DNA of 64,000 bases from Bacteroidia bacterium (GTDB taxonomy: Bacteria; Bacteroidota; Bacteroidia; Chitinophagales; Chitinophagaceae). A model generated the notes under the pieces. The model did no database searches. It was not told the DNA's origin and saw only the letters and a program-made list of their open reading frames with translations. The stretch covers positions 1-64,000 of the forward strand of contig JAUICZ010000003.1 of the NCBI GenBank assembly GCA_030429205.1, given 5' to 3'. The position numbers and the translations under genes are program-made. Positions 47,928 through 56,709 of the stretch are shown in pieces. Within the stretch, counting starts at the first letter, position 1. The number at the start of each line of letters is the position of its first letter.

Positions 47928-48101
47928 TTATGCATTAACAGTAGCCACAGAAGTTTGAGGCACAGGTGTTTGCTGCATCACAAATTTCTTTGGAGGGGTT
48001 GGATGCCTTTGAGGACGAGGCATTTTGCGGTTAGGTGCACATGATTGCAGCATTGCAATCGTAATCGTCAATATGCTTGATACTAATAACGCTTTCTTCA
48101 T
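47928..48101 (-). CDS. Very small putative lipoprotein
   Basis: A reading frame of 57 codons found by direct translation. MKKALLVSSILTITIAMLQSC gives a textbook signal with lipobox LQSC (Cys21). It is followed by a proline-rich, basic tail (CAPNRKMPRPQRHPTPPKK) and a short Thr/Val end. Similar tiny Pro-rich lipoproteins are common in Bacteroidota, and no function can be assigned. Confidence 0.65.
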   Translation of the reverse strand: MKKALLVSSILTITIAMLQSCAPNRKMPRPQRHPTPPKKFVMQQTPVPQTSVATVNA

Positions 48102-48160
48102 AATACTGTGAATATACTACGACCCTGCAAAAAAAACAATGAGGACAATAAAATTTCTAC

Positions 48161-49393
48161 CTACACTCCTTGCTTAAATATCCGTTCTAATGCCCAGGCT
48201 TTCAGTCTCATCTCATTCCATTCAGATAAAGGGTCACTGTCATATGTTATAGCACCACCTGTTTGATAGTTTAAATATCCCAGGTCTTCGTTATAAAATA
48301 AGCTCCTGATGATTACGTTGAAATCAAAATCGCCATCAGGAGTAACATACCCTACTGTACCTGAAAACAGCCCTCTTTTAGTGTGCTCATACTGTTCTAT
48401 CAGCTCCATCACTTTTACTTTTGGAGCTCCTGTCATGCTCCCCATCGGAAAAGAGTTTTTTATCGGATCTGCAATGTTATCTGCATCAGGCAAATTCCCA
48501 CTTATAGTAGATATCATTTGATGTACTTGCGGAAAACTATAGATACCAAATAGTTCATCAACATTTACGCTACCTGTTTCACAGCTTTTGGCCAGATCGT
48601 TACGTACCAAATCTGTTATCATCACATTTTCTGCCCTGTCTTTTATGCTCGATTCCAGTTGCTCTCGTAGTTCATGGTCGGCAGCATTAGTCTGCCCTCT
48701 TTTTATTGTTCCCTTAATCGGCTGAGACAATACTGTCTTCCCCTGTTTATATAAGTAACGCTCAGGGCTACCACACATCATGAAATTATTGCTATTTCTA
48801 TAATAAGCAGCAAAGGGAGCAGCAGCAATTGCACTCAACTGTTTAAAGACAGAAAGAGTATCTACTGTAGCATTTTTCACATACCCTTCGTTACAAAAAT
48901 TTATTTCATAGCAGTCTCCGTCTTTGATGTGCTGCCTAAGGCGGTCAATGGTTTCCAGATATTCCTCTTTCTGAACTTTTAAAGTAAAATCAAGTTCAGG
49001 CATAGGAGTTGTAATATGCTCTGATAATAATATCTCCTGGTAAATTTCTTCAGGGTTGTGAATTGATTCGATGTAGAGATATTCTTTTCCTTTATCTACA
49101 TAACAAACTGTTTCCGGACAAAAGAAATATATATCCTGAAAATCAATAGGATTGTTATTTGCAGATGTAAGTTTAGGCTCTAGTTTATTTTTGTAATCGT
49201 AACTAATATGGCCAAACAGCCAGTCCTTATGCTTTTGATAATGTTGGTTTAGCTCCTCTATATCAATGCTATTTTCAAAAACAACATCTTTAACACCTGT
49301 TGCTAACAAGCACTCGTACCTGCTGTATTTATCTACATAGTTGTTACTATCCAAAAAAAGAAAGATGTTGAACTGTTTTGTCCAGCACAACAT
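48161..49393 (-). CDS. pabB: Aminodeoxychorismate synthase component I / anthranilate synthase-type protein
   Basis: About 410 residues from the ATG at 49393; the 19 upstream codons are unsupported. The chorismate-binding domain shows LRQHIKDGDCYEINFCNEGYV, SQPIKGTIKRG, DLVRNDL, a histidine-containing VHQMISTI and GSMTGAPKVKVMELIEQYE. This is the PabB/TrpE superfamily, which makes aminodeoxychorismate (folate) or anthranilate (tryptophan). The absence of trp genes around it favours PabB, but without a glutamine amidotransferase partner the choice is tentative. Confidence 0.85.
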   Translation of the reverse strand: MLCWTKQFNIFLFLDSNNYVDKYSRYECLLATGVKDVVFENSIDIEELNQHYQKHKDWLFGHISYDYKNKLEPKLTSANNNPIDFQDIYFFCPETVCYVDKGKEYLYIESIHNPEEIYQEILLSEHITTPMPELDFTLKVQKEEYLETIDRLRQHIKDGDCYEINFCNEGYVKNATVDTLSVFKQLSAIAAAPFAAYYRNSNNFMMCGSPERYLYKQGKTVLSQPIKGTIKRGQTNAADHELREQLESSIKDRAENVMITDLVRNDLAKSCETGSVNVDELFGIYSFPQVHQMISTISGNLPDADNIADPIKNSFPMGSMTGAPKVKVMELIEQYEHTKRGLFSGTVGYVTPDGDFDFNVIIRSLFYNEDLGYLNYQTGGAITYDSDPLSEWNEMRLKAWALERIFKQGV

Positions 49394-49460
49394 CTTATTC
49401 TTTATAATTCCGTATTCTTTTATCCTGTATTTCTTCTTGCTTCTTGTCAAACTTTACAGT

Positions 49461-49709
49461 TTAATAATCGTCATCATCTTCCTCGTCATCAAAATCGTCC
49501 AAATCATCAAAATCAAAATTGTCATCAAACTCCTCAAAATCATCATCGTCTGACTTTTTCTTTTTAGTAAACTTCTTGGGTGGCTCTAGTTCATCGAAAT
49601 CTTCAAAATCATCATCGTCTGCTTTTGCAAGAGCATGTACATACGTGGTGGTAGCTTTTAAGCCTACAGGCTCTTCTGCAACCTTGTTTCTTGTTAACGT
49701 GCTTTTCAT
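49461..49709 (-). CDS. Small strongly acidic protein
   Basis: A protein of 82 residues. A normal N-terminal third (MKSTLTRNKVAEEPVGLKAT) is followed by a basic PPKKFTKKKK segment flanked by blocks of Asp, Glu and Phe, ending DDEEDDDDY. The Asp/Phe periodicity suggests a disordered acidic tail that could bind basic proteins or cations. It lies between purA (70 bases upstream) and pabB. The coding bias is extreme but the start is plausible; function unknown. Confidence 0.65.
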   Translation of the reverse strand: MKSTLTRNKVAEEPVGLKATTTYVHALAKADDDDFEDFDELEPPKKFTKKKKSDDDDFEEFDDNFDFDDLDDFDDEEDDDDY

Positions 49710-49779
49710 AGAAATTGCATTTATAAAAATCTTAAATCAAATGTCAGAAATTTCCATGAAAAAAAAAGCAAATTCTTGT

Positions 49780-51045
49780 TTACTTTTTTAACAACTGATC
49801 GCGCCCTACCCCATTAGATATATAAGACAATTTTGTGCCTAAATATTGTTCCAGAAAATCGCAATACTGTTTGAAGCTTTCCGGTGTTTCCTCGTAAGTA
49901 GCACATTCATTTATGGGCTTATCCCAACCTTCAAACTCACGATAAACAGGTTGCACTTCTGTCGTACAAAGATCATAAGGCATTTGATCTGTTTCTTCGC
50001 CATCAACAATGTAAGATGTAGCTGCCTTAAGCGGGCTGAAACTATCTAAGATATCTGTCTTAGTAACAATAAGTTGTGTCACTCCACTTAACATAACAGA
50101 ATAACGTAGTGCTACTAGGTCAATCCAACCGCAACGTCTTGGTCTACCTGTTGTAGCACCAAACTCATTACCAGCTTTACGCAATGCATCACCAGTCTCG
50201 TCATGAAGCTCTGTAGGGAATGGACCGCTACCAACCCTAGTACAATAAGCCTTTGTAATACCGTAAACTTCTCCAACCATTTTAGGCGAAACTCCTAAAC
50301 CATTAGAAACTCCTGCTGCAATTGTATTAGAAGATGTTACAAAAGGATAAGTACCAAAATCTATATCCAGCATACTACCCTGCGCACCTTCTGCTAAAAT
50401 TTTCTGACCTGTTTTTAACTGTTCGTCCAGCCAGTATTCTGCATTTATCACATTCAGTTCGCGCATGTAGGCAACAGCATCCAAAAAGTCCTTCTCCCAC
50501 TCAGTAATATCTACCTCATAGTCGTACTGACCTAATAGTTGTGCATGCTTCTCTTTTAGCTTGTTGTATTTCTCTTCAAAAGACTTTTCATCAAGTAAGT
50601 CACCAACACGCAAACCATTACGACCTGTTTTGTCCATATATGTAGGGCCAATACCTTTAAGGGTAGAACCTATCTTATCTTTCCCTTTTGCAGCTTCAGA
50701 TGCGGCATCCAGAGCTTTATGTGTAGGCGTGATAATATGTGCTCTCTGTGAGATATACAAGCGGCTAAGCACATCAGGCTGACGTTTTACGATCTCTGCT
50801 ATCTCCTTCTTTAAAGTAACAGGGTCTATCACAACACCATTACCTATAAGGTTTTTACAACCGGGCTGAAACACACCGGACGGGATGGTATGTAATACCA
50901 CCTTTTCATCATTTATATACAAAGTGTGCCCGGCATTCGGGCCACCCTGAAACCTTGCAATAATATCGTAATTAGCAGCTAAATAATCTACAATCTTACC
51001 TTTTCCTTCATCTCCCCACTGCAAACCCAACAATACGTCAACCAT
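49780..51045 (-). CDS. purA: Adenylosuccinate synthase
   Basis: A protein of 421 residues with the GTP/IMP-binding start QWGDEGKGKIVDYLA, GGPNAGHTLY, KGIGPTYMDKTGR, QGSMLDIDFGTYPFVTSSNT and the base-recognition TKTDILD near the C-terminus. The enzyme converts IMP and aspartate to adenylosuccinate in AMP synthesis. A TACATTTG element (51070-51077, minus strand) lies 24 bases upstream. Monocistronic, or co-transcribed with the acidic protein downstream. Confidence 0.98.
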   Translation of the reverse strand: MVDVLLGLQWGDEGKGKIVDYLAANYDIIARFQGGPNAGHTLYINDEKVVLHTIPSGVFQPGCKNLIGNGVVIDPVTLKKEIAEIVKRQPDVLSRLYISQRAHIITPTHKALDAASEAAKGKDKIGSTLKGIGPTYMDKTGRNGLRVGDLLDEKSFEEKYNKLKEKHAQLLGQYDYEVDITEWEKDFLDAVAYMRELNVINAEYWLDEQLKTGQKILAEGAQGSMLDIDFGTYPFVTSSNTIAAGVSNGLGVSPKMVGEVYGITKAYCTRVGSGPFPTELHDETGDALRKAGNEFGATTGRPRRCGWIDLVALRYSVMLSGVTQLIVTKTDILDSFSPLKAATSYIVDGEETDQMPYDLCTTEVQPVYREFEGWDKPINECATYEETPESFKQYCDFLEQYLGTKLSYISNGVGRDQLLKK

Positions 51046-51069
51046 AATATTCAGTTATATACTACACGG

Positions 51070-51077
51070 CAAATGTA
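51070..51077 (-). promoter_or_regulatory. Minus-7 promoter element of purA
   Basis: TACATTTG on the minus strand matches TAnnTTTG exactly, 24 bases upstream of the purA start. The upstream TTTG element is not evident. Confidence 0.45.
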
Positions 51078-51182
51078 TAATACCCTAATGTTATTTTTTG
51101 AAAAAAGCTGAAAAAACTATTCAGGAGTAATACACAGTTGTGTTTATCGTGCAAAAAAACCGAAATTTGAATGGAATTCCTC

Positions 51183-51629
51183 ATGGCAGCAAAAACAAAA
51201 TTGGTACTAGATATGGGAGCCGCATCTGACGATTTCTTCTCAGATACTGCTATGATCGCTATTGGCTGTGCTTTACAAGGTCATGAATTTTGCTGGTTAC
51301 TAAATAAAGAGTTCGATTTGAATTTTGTGCGCAAGCCCGACATGGATGTAGAGTACAGACCTAATAAAAAGAGTTGCTACTACTTCTCTGTATATCAATA
51401 CTGTTTGCCCTACAGTAGTTGTGAATACAACCTTTTCAAGCTAAAAAACGATAAAAAAAACTTACTGCCGGAGATCGGACAACTGGACTATATGTGGCTC
51501 ATAAAAAGTCAAACGGCAGAGCATGATGCCCACCTGATAGCAGACGATGTAAAGGCACTGAACGAAGTACAGCTAGCAAAAATACTGCCGCAGGAAGAAC
51601 TTAAAAACCTGAATCATCTTCTATTATAG
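51183..51629 (+). CDS. IPExxxVDY family protein
   Basis: I start it at the ATG at 51183 (148 residues, MAAKTKLVLDM); an upstream ATG at 51171 adds four residues. The conserved family signature is present as LPEIGQLDYMWLI. Proteins of this family occur throughout Bacteroidota and their function is unknown. The sequence is acidic and soluble without a signal peptide. It stands alone between purA (divergent) and the DUF2723 gene. Confidence 0.85.
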   Translation: MAAKTKLVLDMGAASDDFFSDTAMIAIGCALQGHEFCWLLNKEFDLNFVRKPDMDVEYRPNKKSCYYFSVYQYCLPYSSCEYNLFKLKNDKKNLLPEIGQLDYMWLIKSQTAEHDAHLIADDVKALNEVQLAKILPQEELKNLNHLLL

Positions 51630-51736
51630 CTTATTAACTATTTGAAATATACATATAGAGGTTTGTTAAATCTAAAAATGCAACTATGCGCATAGCTGTA
51701 TTTTTCTATTTTTGTTGCCTGTCTAAACATTAATGC

Positions 51737-54700
51737 ATGAACTTTCGCAAAGTCAATAACCTAACCGGTTTAGTAGTAGGACTGATAGCTACTACAGTGT
51801 ACTTGATTACTATGGAACCCACCGTGAGCTTTTGGGATTGTGGTGAATTCATTTCCTGTGCCCAAAACATTGAGGTTGGTCACTCTCCGGGTGCCCCTTT
51901 GTTCATGATGATACAAAGGATGTTCGGTATGCTATCGAGCAAACCAGAGAATGTAGCCATGATGATGAACGCATGGTCTGCTATTGCCAGTGGTTTAACT
52001 ATCCTCTTTTTATTCTGGACTATTACACACTTTGCCAGAAGAATTGCAGTGGGCAAAGAAGGAGAACCAACAGGCAACCAGTTATTATTAATAATGGGTT
52101 CTGGTGTTGTAGGCGCCTTAGCTTACACCTTTTCTGACACGTTCTGGTTCTCTGCTGTTGAAGCAGAGGTTTACGCAACATCGTCGTTCTTTACGGCTCT
52201 TGTATTCTGGGCTATTCTTAAATGGGAGCATGTAGCAGACGAGCCAAATGCTGACAGATGGCTAGTATTCATAGCATACATGATGGGATTATCTGTAGGT
52301 ATACACCTGTTGAACTTGCTGACCATCCCTGCATTGACGATGGTGTATTACTATAGAAAAAACAAACCAACAATTAATGGTTCTATTATTGCTTTCTTAA
52401 TAGGTTGTGCTTTATTAGGCTTTGTTCAATTTGGAATACTTCAAGGGCTTCCGATACTAGCATCAAAACTAGATCTATTATTTGTTAATACATTTGGGTT
52501 ACCATTCGATAGCGGAGCATTCACCTTTGTAATATTGTTGGTAGCAGCACTTATAGCAGGCTTACTTTTCATCAAGAAAAAAGGCTGGTACATGATACAT
52601 ACAGGTATGCTATGCCTGGTATTCATCATCATTGGTTTCTCCAGTTATATGGCACCGATGATACGTTCAAGAGCTGACGTACCTATTGATATGACCAACC
52701 CTGACAATGCGGTTAGCCTTGTATCATACATACAACGTGAGCAATTTGGACATAACCCATTATTATTTGGACCAGACTTTAATAAACTACCTAAATCTTA
52801 TAAAGAGGTAGGTAAAAAATATGTTCGTTCAACAGACAGAGATGGCAATGATATATATGAAGAGGTAGGCACTAAAAAAGAAGCAGATTTTGATGCGTCT
52901 GACCTTCGTTTCTTCCCTCGTATATGGGACTATAATGATGAAGGACACAAACGATTCTACAGAAGCTATCTGGGATTGGATGCGAATGAAGATGCAACTG
53001 CCGCAGACAATATGAAATTCTTCATGGGCTATCAGATCAACTGGATGTGGTGGCGCTACTTTATGTGGAACTATGCCGGTAGACAAAATGACTTTGAAGG
53101 GCAAGGTGACCCTAAAAATGGTAACTGGATATCGGGCATAGGTTTTATTGACGACTGGATGTTTGGTAAGGGAGACATGGACGCACGTAGCGCTGATGGC
53201 TATAATGACGGTTACAAAAACAACCCTGCCAGAAACGAATTATACATGCTACCATTCTTATTAGGAGTTATAGGCTTAGTATTCCAATTCGATAAAAACT
53301 GGAAAGATGCTATTACAGTACTGGTACTATTCTTCTTTACAGGTATAGCAACTGCTATATACTTAAACATGCCACCATTGCAACCTCGTGAACGTGATTA
53401 CGCCTTTGCAGGCTCTACATACGCCTTTGCTGTATGGATTGGACTGGGAGTGTTAATGGTGAATCAGCTGTTCCAAAAATTTGTAAAAGGAAATGCCGGT
53501 GGTGCGTTGGCTATAATACTTTGTTTATTGGCTGTACCTACTTTAATGGCAAAAGAAGAGTGGGATGACCATGACAGATCAAAGAAGTATTTGGCTAAAG
53601 CAACTGCATCTAATGCACTAAACTCTTGTGCGCCAAACGGCATACTATTTACATTTGGAGATAACGACACGTACCCGCTGTGGTATATGCAGGAAGTAGA
53701 AGGACTACGAAGAGATGTACGTGTGATCAATATGAGTTTGTTGGGTATCGACTGGTATATAGACCAGCTTAACTACCGTATAAATGATGCAATGCCTGTA
53801 CCTATGGTATGGAAGCGCGAGCATTATCTTGGCGACAGACGTAATTACATGCGTTATGCTAAAATGCCGAATATACAAGAAGGCAGCTATTATAACCTGA
53901 ATGAGATATGTCAGTTTATGATATCGGATAATCCTAACAATAAAATATCCCTGTCAGATGGTAGTCGCGAGAACTTCTTGCCAAGTAAAAACTTCTACTT
54001 ACCATCTTTAAGTAAAGAGGAGTTAATAACAAAAGGTTTAGTATCTCCGGCAGATACAAACCGTATTGACACCAACATCAGATGGACACTACCTAAGGAG
54101 ATATCTTACAAAGACGATTTAGCTACGTTGAACATCATCGCTGCAATTGCATCAGAAGGTTGGGAACGTCCTGTTTACTTCAGTGGCGGTCTGCCTGGAG
54201 ACAACTATGTTGGACTGAACGATTACATGAGACTAGAGGGTGTTGTTTACAGACTATTACCATTTAGAATGCAGAGTGCAGAGCCACCAATAGCAGGTGA
54301 AATGGGTAGCATTGATGCAGACAAATCTTACGACCTATTTGTTAATCAGTATCAATGGGGGAATGCAGATAGAAATGATGTATACTTCGATGAGAAGAAC
54401 CGTATCATGTTTGCAGCATATAGAATTAACTCTAGCCGTATTGCTTTAGAATTGGCTGGTATGGGTCAAAAAGAGAAAGCTAAAGAAGTACTGGATGCAG
54501 TTAAAAAAGGTGTTACAGAAAGCTCTTATCACTACGATGCAACAATGTACTACATGACATTGGCTTACTATAGAATTGGTGATAAAGAAACTGCCAGAGA
54601 AATTGCTTTGCGTATTGCCAAGAATACTAATGATGAGGTATTGTATTACCAAACATTAGATGATAGTGGAAAACAAACCCTTGGCGGAGACGTACAAAGA

Positions 54701-54811
54701 GGTTTTAATGTAGTAGGAGCCCTAATGCAGGCAGCTACACAATATGGAGATGCAGAAACAGCAGCAGAACTTAAAACTCAGCTGGAAGTATTACAGGCGA
54801 AGGCACAGTAA
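51737..54811 (+). CDS. DUF2723 family membrane protein (putative glycosyltransferase-type)
   Basis: A protein of 1024 residues with about ten membrane helices in the first 600 and a soluble C-terminal part with TPR-like helices. The N-terminus carries the family hallmark TMEPTVSFWDCGEFISCAQNIEVGHSPGAPLFMM, with an Asp/Glu pair reminiscent of GT-C glycosyltransferases such as protein O-mannosyltransferases. Conserved PLQPRERDY and FGDNDTYPLWYMQE segments follow. It probably glycosylates exported proteins, a modification known in Bacteroidota; this assignment rests on fold similarity. Confidence 0.88.
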   Translation: MNFRKVNNLTGLVVGLIATTVYLITMEPTVSFWDCGEFISCAQNIEVGHSPGAPLFMMIQRMFGMLSSKPENVAMMMNAWSAIASGLTILFLFWTITHFARRIAVGKEGEPTGNQLLLIMGSGVVGALAYTFSDTFWFSAVEAEVYATSSFFTALVFWAILKWEHVADEPNADRWLVFIAYMMGLSVGIHLLNLLTIPALTMVYYYRKNKPTINGSIIAFLIGCALLGFVQFGILQGLPILASKLDLLFVNTFGLPFDSGAFTFVILLVAALIAGLLFIKKKGWYMIHTGMLCLVFIIIGFSSYMAPMIRSRADVPIDMTNPDNAVSLVSYIQREQFGHNPLLFGPDFNKLPKSYKEVGKKYVRSTDRDGNDIYEEVGTKKEADFDASDLRFFPRIWDYNDEGHKRFYRSYLGLDANEDATAADNMKFFMGYQINWMWWRYFMWNYAGRQNDFEGQGDPKNGNWISGIGFIDDWMFGKGDMDARSADGYNDGYKNNPARNELYMLPFLLGVIGLVFQFDKNWKDAITVLVLFFFTGIATAIYLNMPPLQPRERDYAFAGSTYAFAVWIGLGVLMVNQLFQKFVKGNAGGALAIILCLLAVPTLMAKEEWDDHDRSKKYLAKATASNALNSCAPNGILFTFGDNDTYPLWYMQEVEGLRRDVRVINMSLLGIDWYIDQLNYRINDAMPVPMVWKREHYLGDRRNYMRYAKMPNIQEGSYYNLNEICQFMISDNPNNKISLSDGSRENFLPSKNFYLPSLSKEELITKGLVSPADTNRIDTNIRWTLPKEISYKDDLATLNIIAAIASEGWERPVYFSGGLPGDNYVGLNDYMRLEGVVYRLLPFRMQSAEPPIAGEMGSIDADKSYDLFVNQYQWGNADRNDVYFDEKNRIMFAAYRINSSRIALELAGMGQKEKAKEVLDAVKKGVTESSYHYDATMYYMTLAYYRIGDKETAREIALRIAKNTNDEVLYYQTLDDSGKQTLGGDVQRGFNVVGALMQAATQYGDAETAAELKTQLEVLQAKAQ

Positions 54812-54841
54812 TATTACTGCAACACAATTATCAAATAACTT

Positions 54842-54870
54842 AAAAACCTCTTCTTCCTGAAGAGGTTTTT
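54842..54870 (+). terminator. Terminator of the DUF2723 gene
   Basis: A 12-bp perfect stem, AAAAACCTCTTC (54842-54853) with GAAGAGGTTTTT (54859-54870), a 5-base loop, and a continued T run. Confidence 0.88.
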
Positions 54871-54897
54871 TTATTTTCGATATTCTAAGTTATTACT

Positions 54898-55572
54898 ATG
54901 TCTATCCGATTTATAACAACATTATTTGCTGCACTGATATTTGCAGGCACAGCGCATGCGCAACTTTTTAAACGCATGCATGCTAAAAAAGATGAACGTG
55001 CCCCTAAGGCAATATTAGTACAACTATTTACATACCAAAACAGAGTAGACTACTTTCAAAAGCATAACAATAAAGCTATGCTCGAAATACTGGAGCGAGA
55101 TAGAGATAGTGTTATGTCAAAAATGATAGCGGACTTTAACAACAACTTTAGCTACTGCCCTGTTTATTATTACATTGACACGAATTATCAAAAAGTTTTG
55201 AATAAAGACTTTGACGGAGTGTTATTGAACGAGCAACTAAAACCAGTACAGACCCCTGTTGTTAAGAGTACGGATAACAACTATTTTATCGTCTTTTTCG
55301 GGAACAATATAAAAGGTGCAGGTGATAATGATGACAGTTATACTGTTACAACATCTAACCATAAACTGGTTGTTTGTGACGATCAACTTAATAAACTAGA
55401 GAAACCTCTTCCTGATGGAACAAACAATCGCTGGCCGGGGAAAATTGGTTATCAACTGGAGGGCTATTACTACACCTCTCCAAAGTTCGACATCTCTTAC
55501 AAACCATATGCCGCACACTTCAGTGCCAAACTATTAGACTTTTACGGGTACTATCCTTATCAGCAAAAATAG
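54898..55572 (+). CDS. Secreted protein of unknown function
   Basis: A protein of 224 residues with a signal peptide (MSIRFITTLFAALIFAGTAHAQ). The mature part contains IDTNYQKVLNKDFDGVLLNEQL, a stretch of Asp/Asn (GDNDDSY) and an aromatic-rich end (YGYYPYQQK). I recognise no family. It follows the DUF2723 gene across a terminator, and a shared bidirectional hairpin separates it from tRNA-Cys. Confidence 0.72.
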   Translation: MSIRFITTLFAALIFAGTAHAQLFKRMHAKKDERAPKAILVQLFTYQNRVDYFQKHNNKAMLEILERDRDSVMSKMIADFNNNFSYCPVYYYIDTNYQKVLNKDFDGVLLNEQLKPVQTPVVKSTDNNYFIVFFGNNIKGAGDNDDSYTVTTSNHKLVVCDDQLNKLEKPLPDGTNNRWPGKIGYQLEGYYYTSPKFDISYKPYAAHFSAKLLDFYGYYPYQQK

Positions 55573-55581
55573 AAGCAATAA

Positions 55582-55612
55582 AAAAGCCCGATAGGTGTAC
55601 TATCGAGCTTTC
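55582..55612. terminator. Bidirectional terminator between the secreted protein gene and tRNA-Cys
   Basis: The stem AAGC-CCGATAG with CTATCG-GCTT around a 5-base loop (one bulge) has A-rich sequence on one side and T-rich on the other. It can serve the plus-strand gene and the minus-strand tRNA. Confidence 0.75.
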
Positions 55613-55616
55613 TTTG

Positions 55617-55687
55617 AGGTCACGAGCGGATTCGAACCGCTGTACAAGGTTTTGCAGACCTCTGCCTAACCACTCGGCCACGTGACC
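55617..55687 (-). tRNA. tRNA-Cys (anticodon GCA)
   Basis: A 71-base cloverleaf. The acceptor GGTCACG pairs with CGTGACC, the D arm is GCCGAGTGGTTAGGC, the anticodon arm GAGGT-CTGCAAA-ACCTT carries GCA, and the T arm is AGCGG-TTCGAAT-CCGCT. The discriminator base is U73, as usual for tRNA-Cys. CCA is not encoded; it must be added by CCA-adding enzyme. A full-consensus promoter lies just upstream. Confidence 0.96.
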
Positions 55688-55699
55688 ATTGAAGGATTG

Positions 55700-55729
55700 C
55701 AAATGTAGTAAAAAATCGTTTCTTTACAA
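55700..55729 (-). promoter_or_regulatory. Promoter of tRNA-Cys
   Basis: On the minus strand TTG (55727-55729) is followed by exactly 19 bases and then TACATTTG (55700-55707), 12 bases from the tRNA 5' end. This is one of four sites in the window with both elements at consensus spacing; the others are the two at the left edge and rplS. Confidence 0.75.
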
Positions 55730-55746
55730 GAGCAATCCTTTAAAAT

Positions 55747-56637
55747 ATGGAGCGTTTCAATTCCCAAGGCATCGGTCATTCAGAGCTTTTAATTACTGCT
55801 AAAGGCACCACTTACCATTTACCAGTAAAACCTGAGCAATTAGCGGAGACGATCATCACTGTTGGTGACCCTGAAAGAGTGCCAATGATATCACGATATT
55901 TTGATAAGATCAGCTTTAAAAGCCAGCATAGGGAGTTTGTATGCCATGGTGGCTACATTGGCAAGAAGTACTTGCTGGTACTAAGTACAGGCATTGGGCC
56001 CGACAACATTGATATCGTATTAACAGAGCTGGATGCCCTTGCTAATATTAATTTTGACACAAAACAGATTAATCCCCAACACCGCACTCTATCTATTATC
56101 AGATTAGGAACATGTGGAGGCCTGCAACCCGATGTACCAACAGGAAGTCTTATAACATCCTCTTTTGCTATAGGCATGGATAACCTTATGTTGTATTATG
56201 TAAACGATTATAATACAGACGAACGTTTTGTACTGGATAGCTTTATGCAACATACAAGGCTGACGGATAAGCCCGTTGAGCCGTATATAGCAGAAGGCTC
56301 TATTGTTTTGAGGAAGCATTTTGGCGCTGGCTACACTAATGGTATTACTGTTACTACACCCGGCTTTTATGGGCCACAAGGGCGTGTTACTCGTGCTCAG
56401 CTAAGGTATCCTTACCTGACAGATGCCTTCACCAGTTTTTCCAGCAGAGATTTACGCATATTGAATTATGAGATGGAAACAGCCGCTCTATATGCCTTAG
56501 GAAAACTATTGGGGCACCTCTGTTTATCTATTAGTACCGTTATTAACAATCGAGCGAATGACACCGTATCACAACAAATAGAGATGGATATTGATAATAT
56601 GATCAGAAATAGCTTGCAGATTATTGCAGAAATATAA
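55747..56637 (+). CDS. Nucleoside phosphorylase (uridine phosphorylase-like)
   Basis: A protein of 296 residues. Signatures are ETIITVGDPERVPMISRYFD (phosphate loop), VLSTGIGPDNIDIVLTELDA, IRLGTCGGLQPDVPTGSLI, and NYEMETAALYALGKLLGH (the E-M-E ribose-binding segment). It cleaves a nucleoside with phosphate for salvage; the phosphorylase-I family includes uridine and purine phosphorylases. The E-x-E pattern and length favour uridine phosphorylase. It is divergent from tRNA-Cys. Confidence 0.9.
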   Translation: MERFNSQGIGHSELLITAKGTTYHLPVKPEQLAETIITVGDPERVPMISRYFDKISFKSQHREFVCHGGYIGKKYLLVLSTGIGPDNIDIVLTELDALANINFDTKQINPQHRTLSIIRLGTCGGLQPDVPTGSLITSSFAIGMDNLMLYYVNDYNTDERFVLDSFMQHTRLTDKPVEPYIAEGSIVLRKHFGAGYTNGITVTTPGFYGPQGRVTRAQLRYPYLTDAFTSFSSRDLRILNYEMETAALYALGKLLGHLCLSISTVINNRANDTVSQQIEMDIDNMIRNSLQIIAEI

Positions 56638-56709
56638 GTTAAGCTAATGATAAACCATTAATACAAGTATAACACTCCACCCCAACTTTATTAGATTTAC
56701 ATCCGATTT

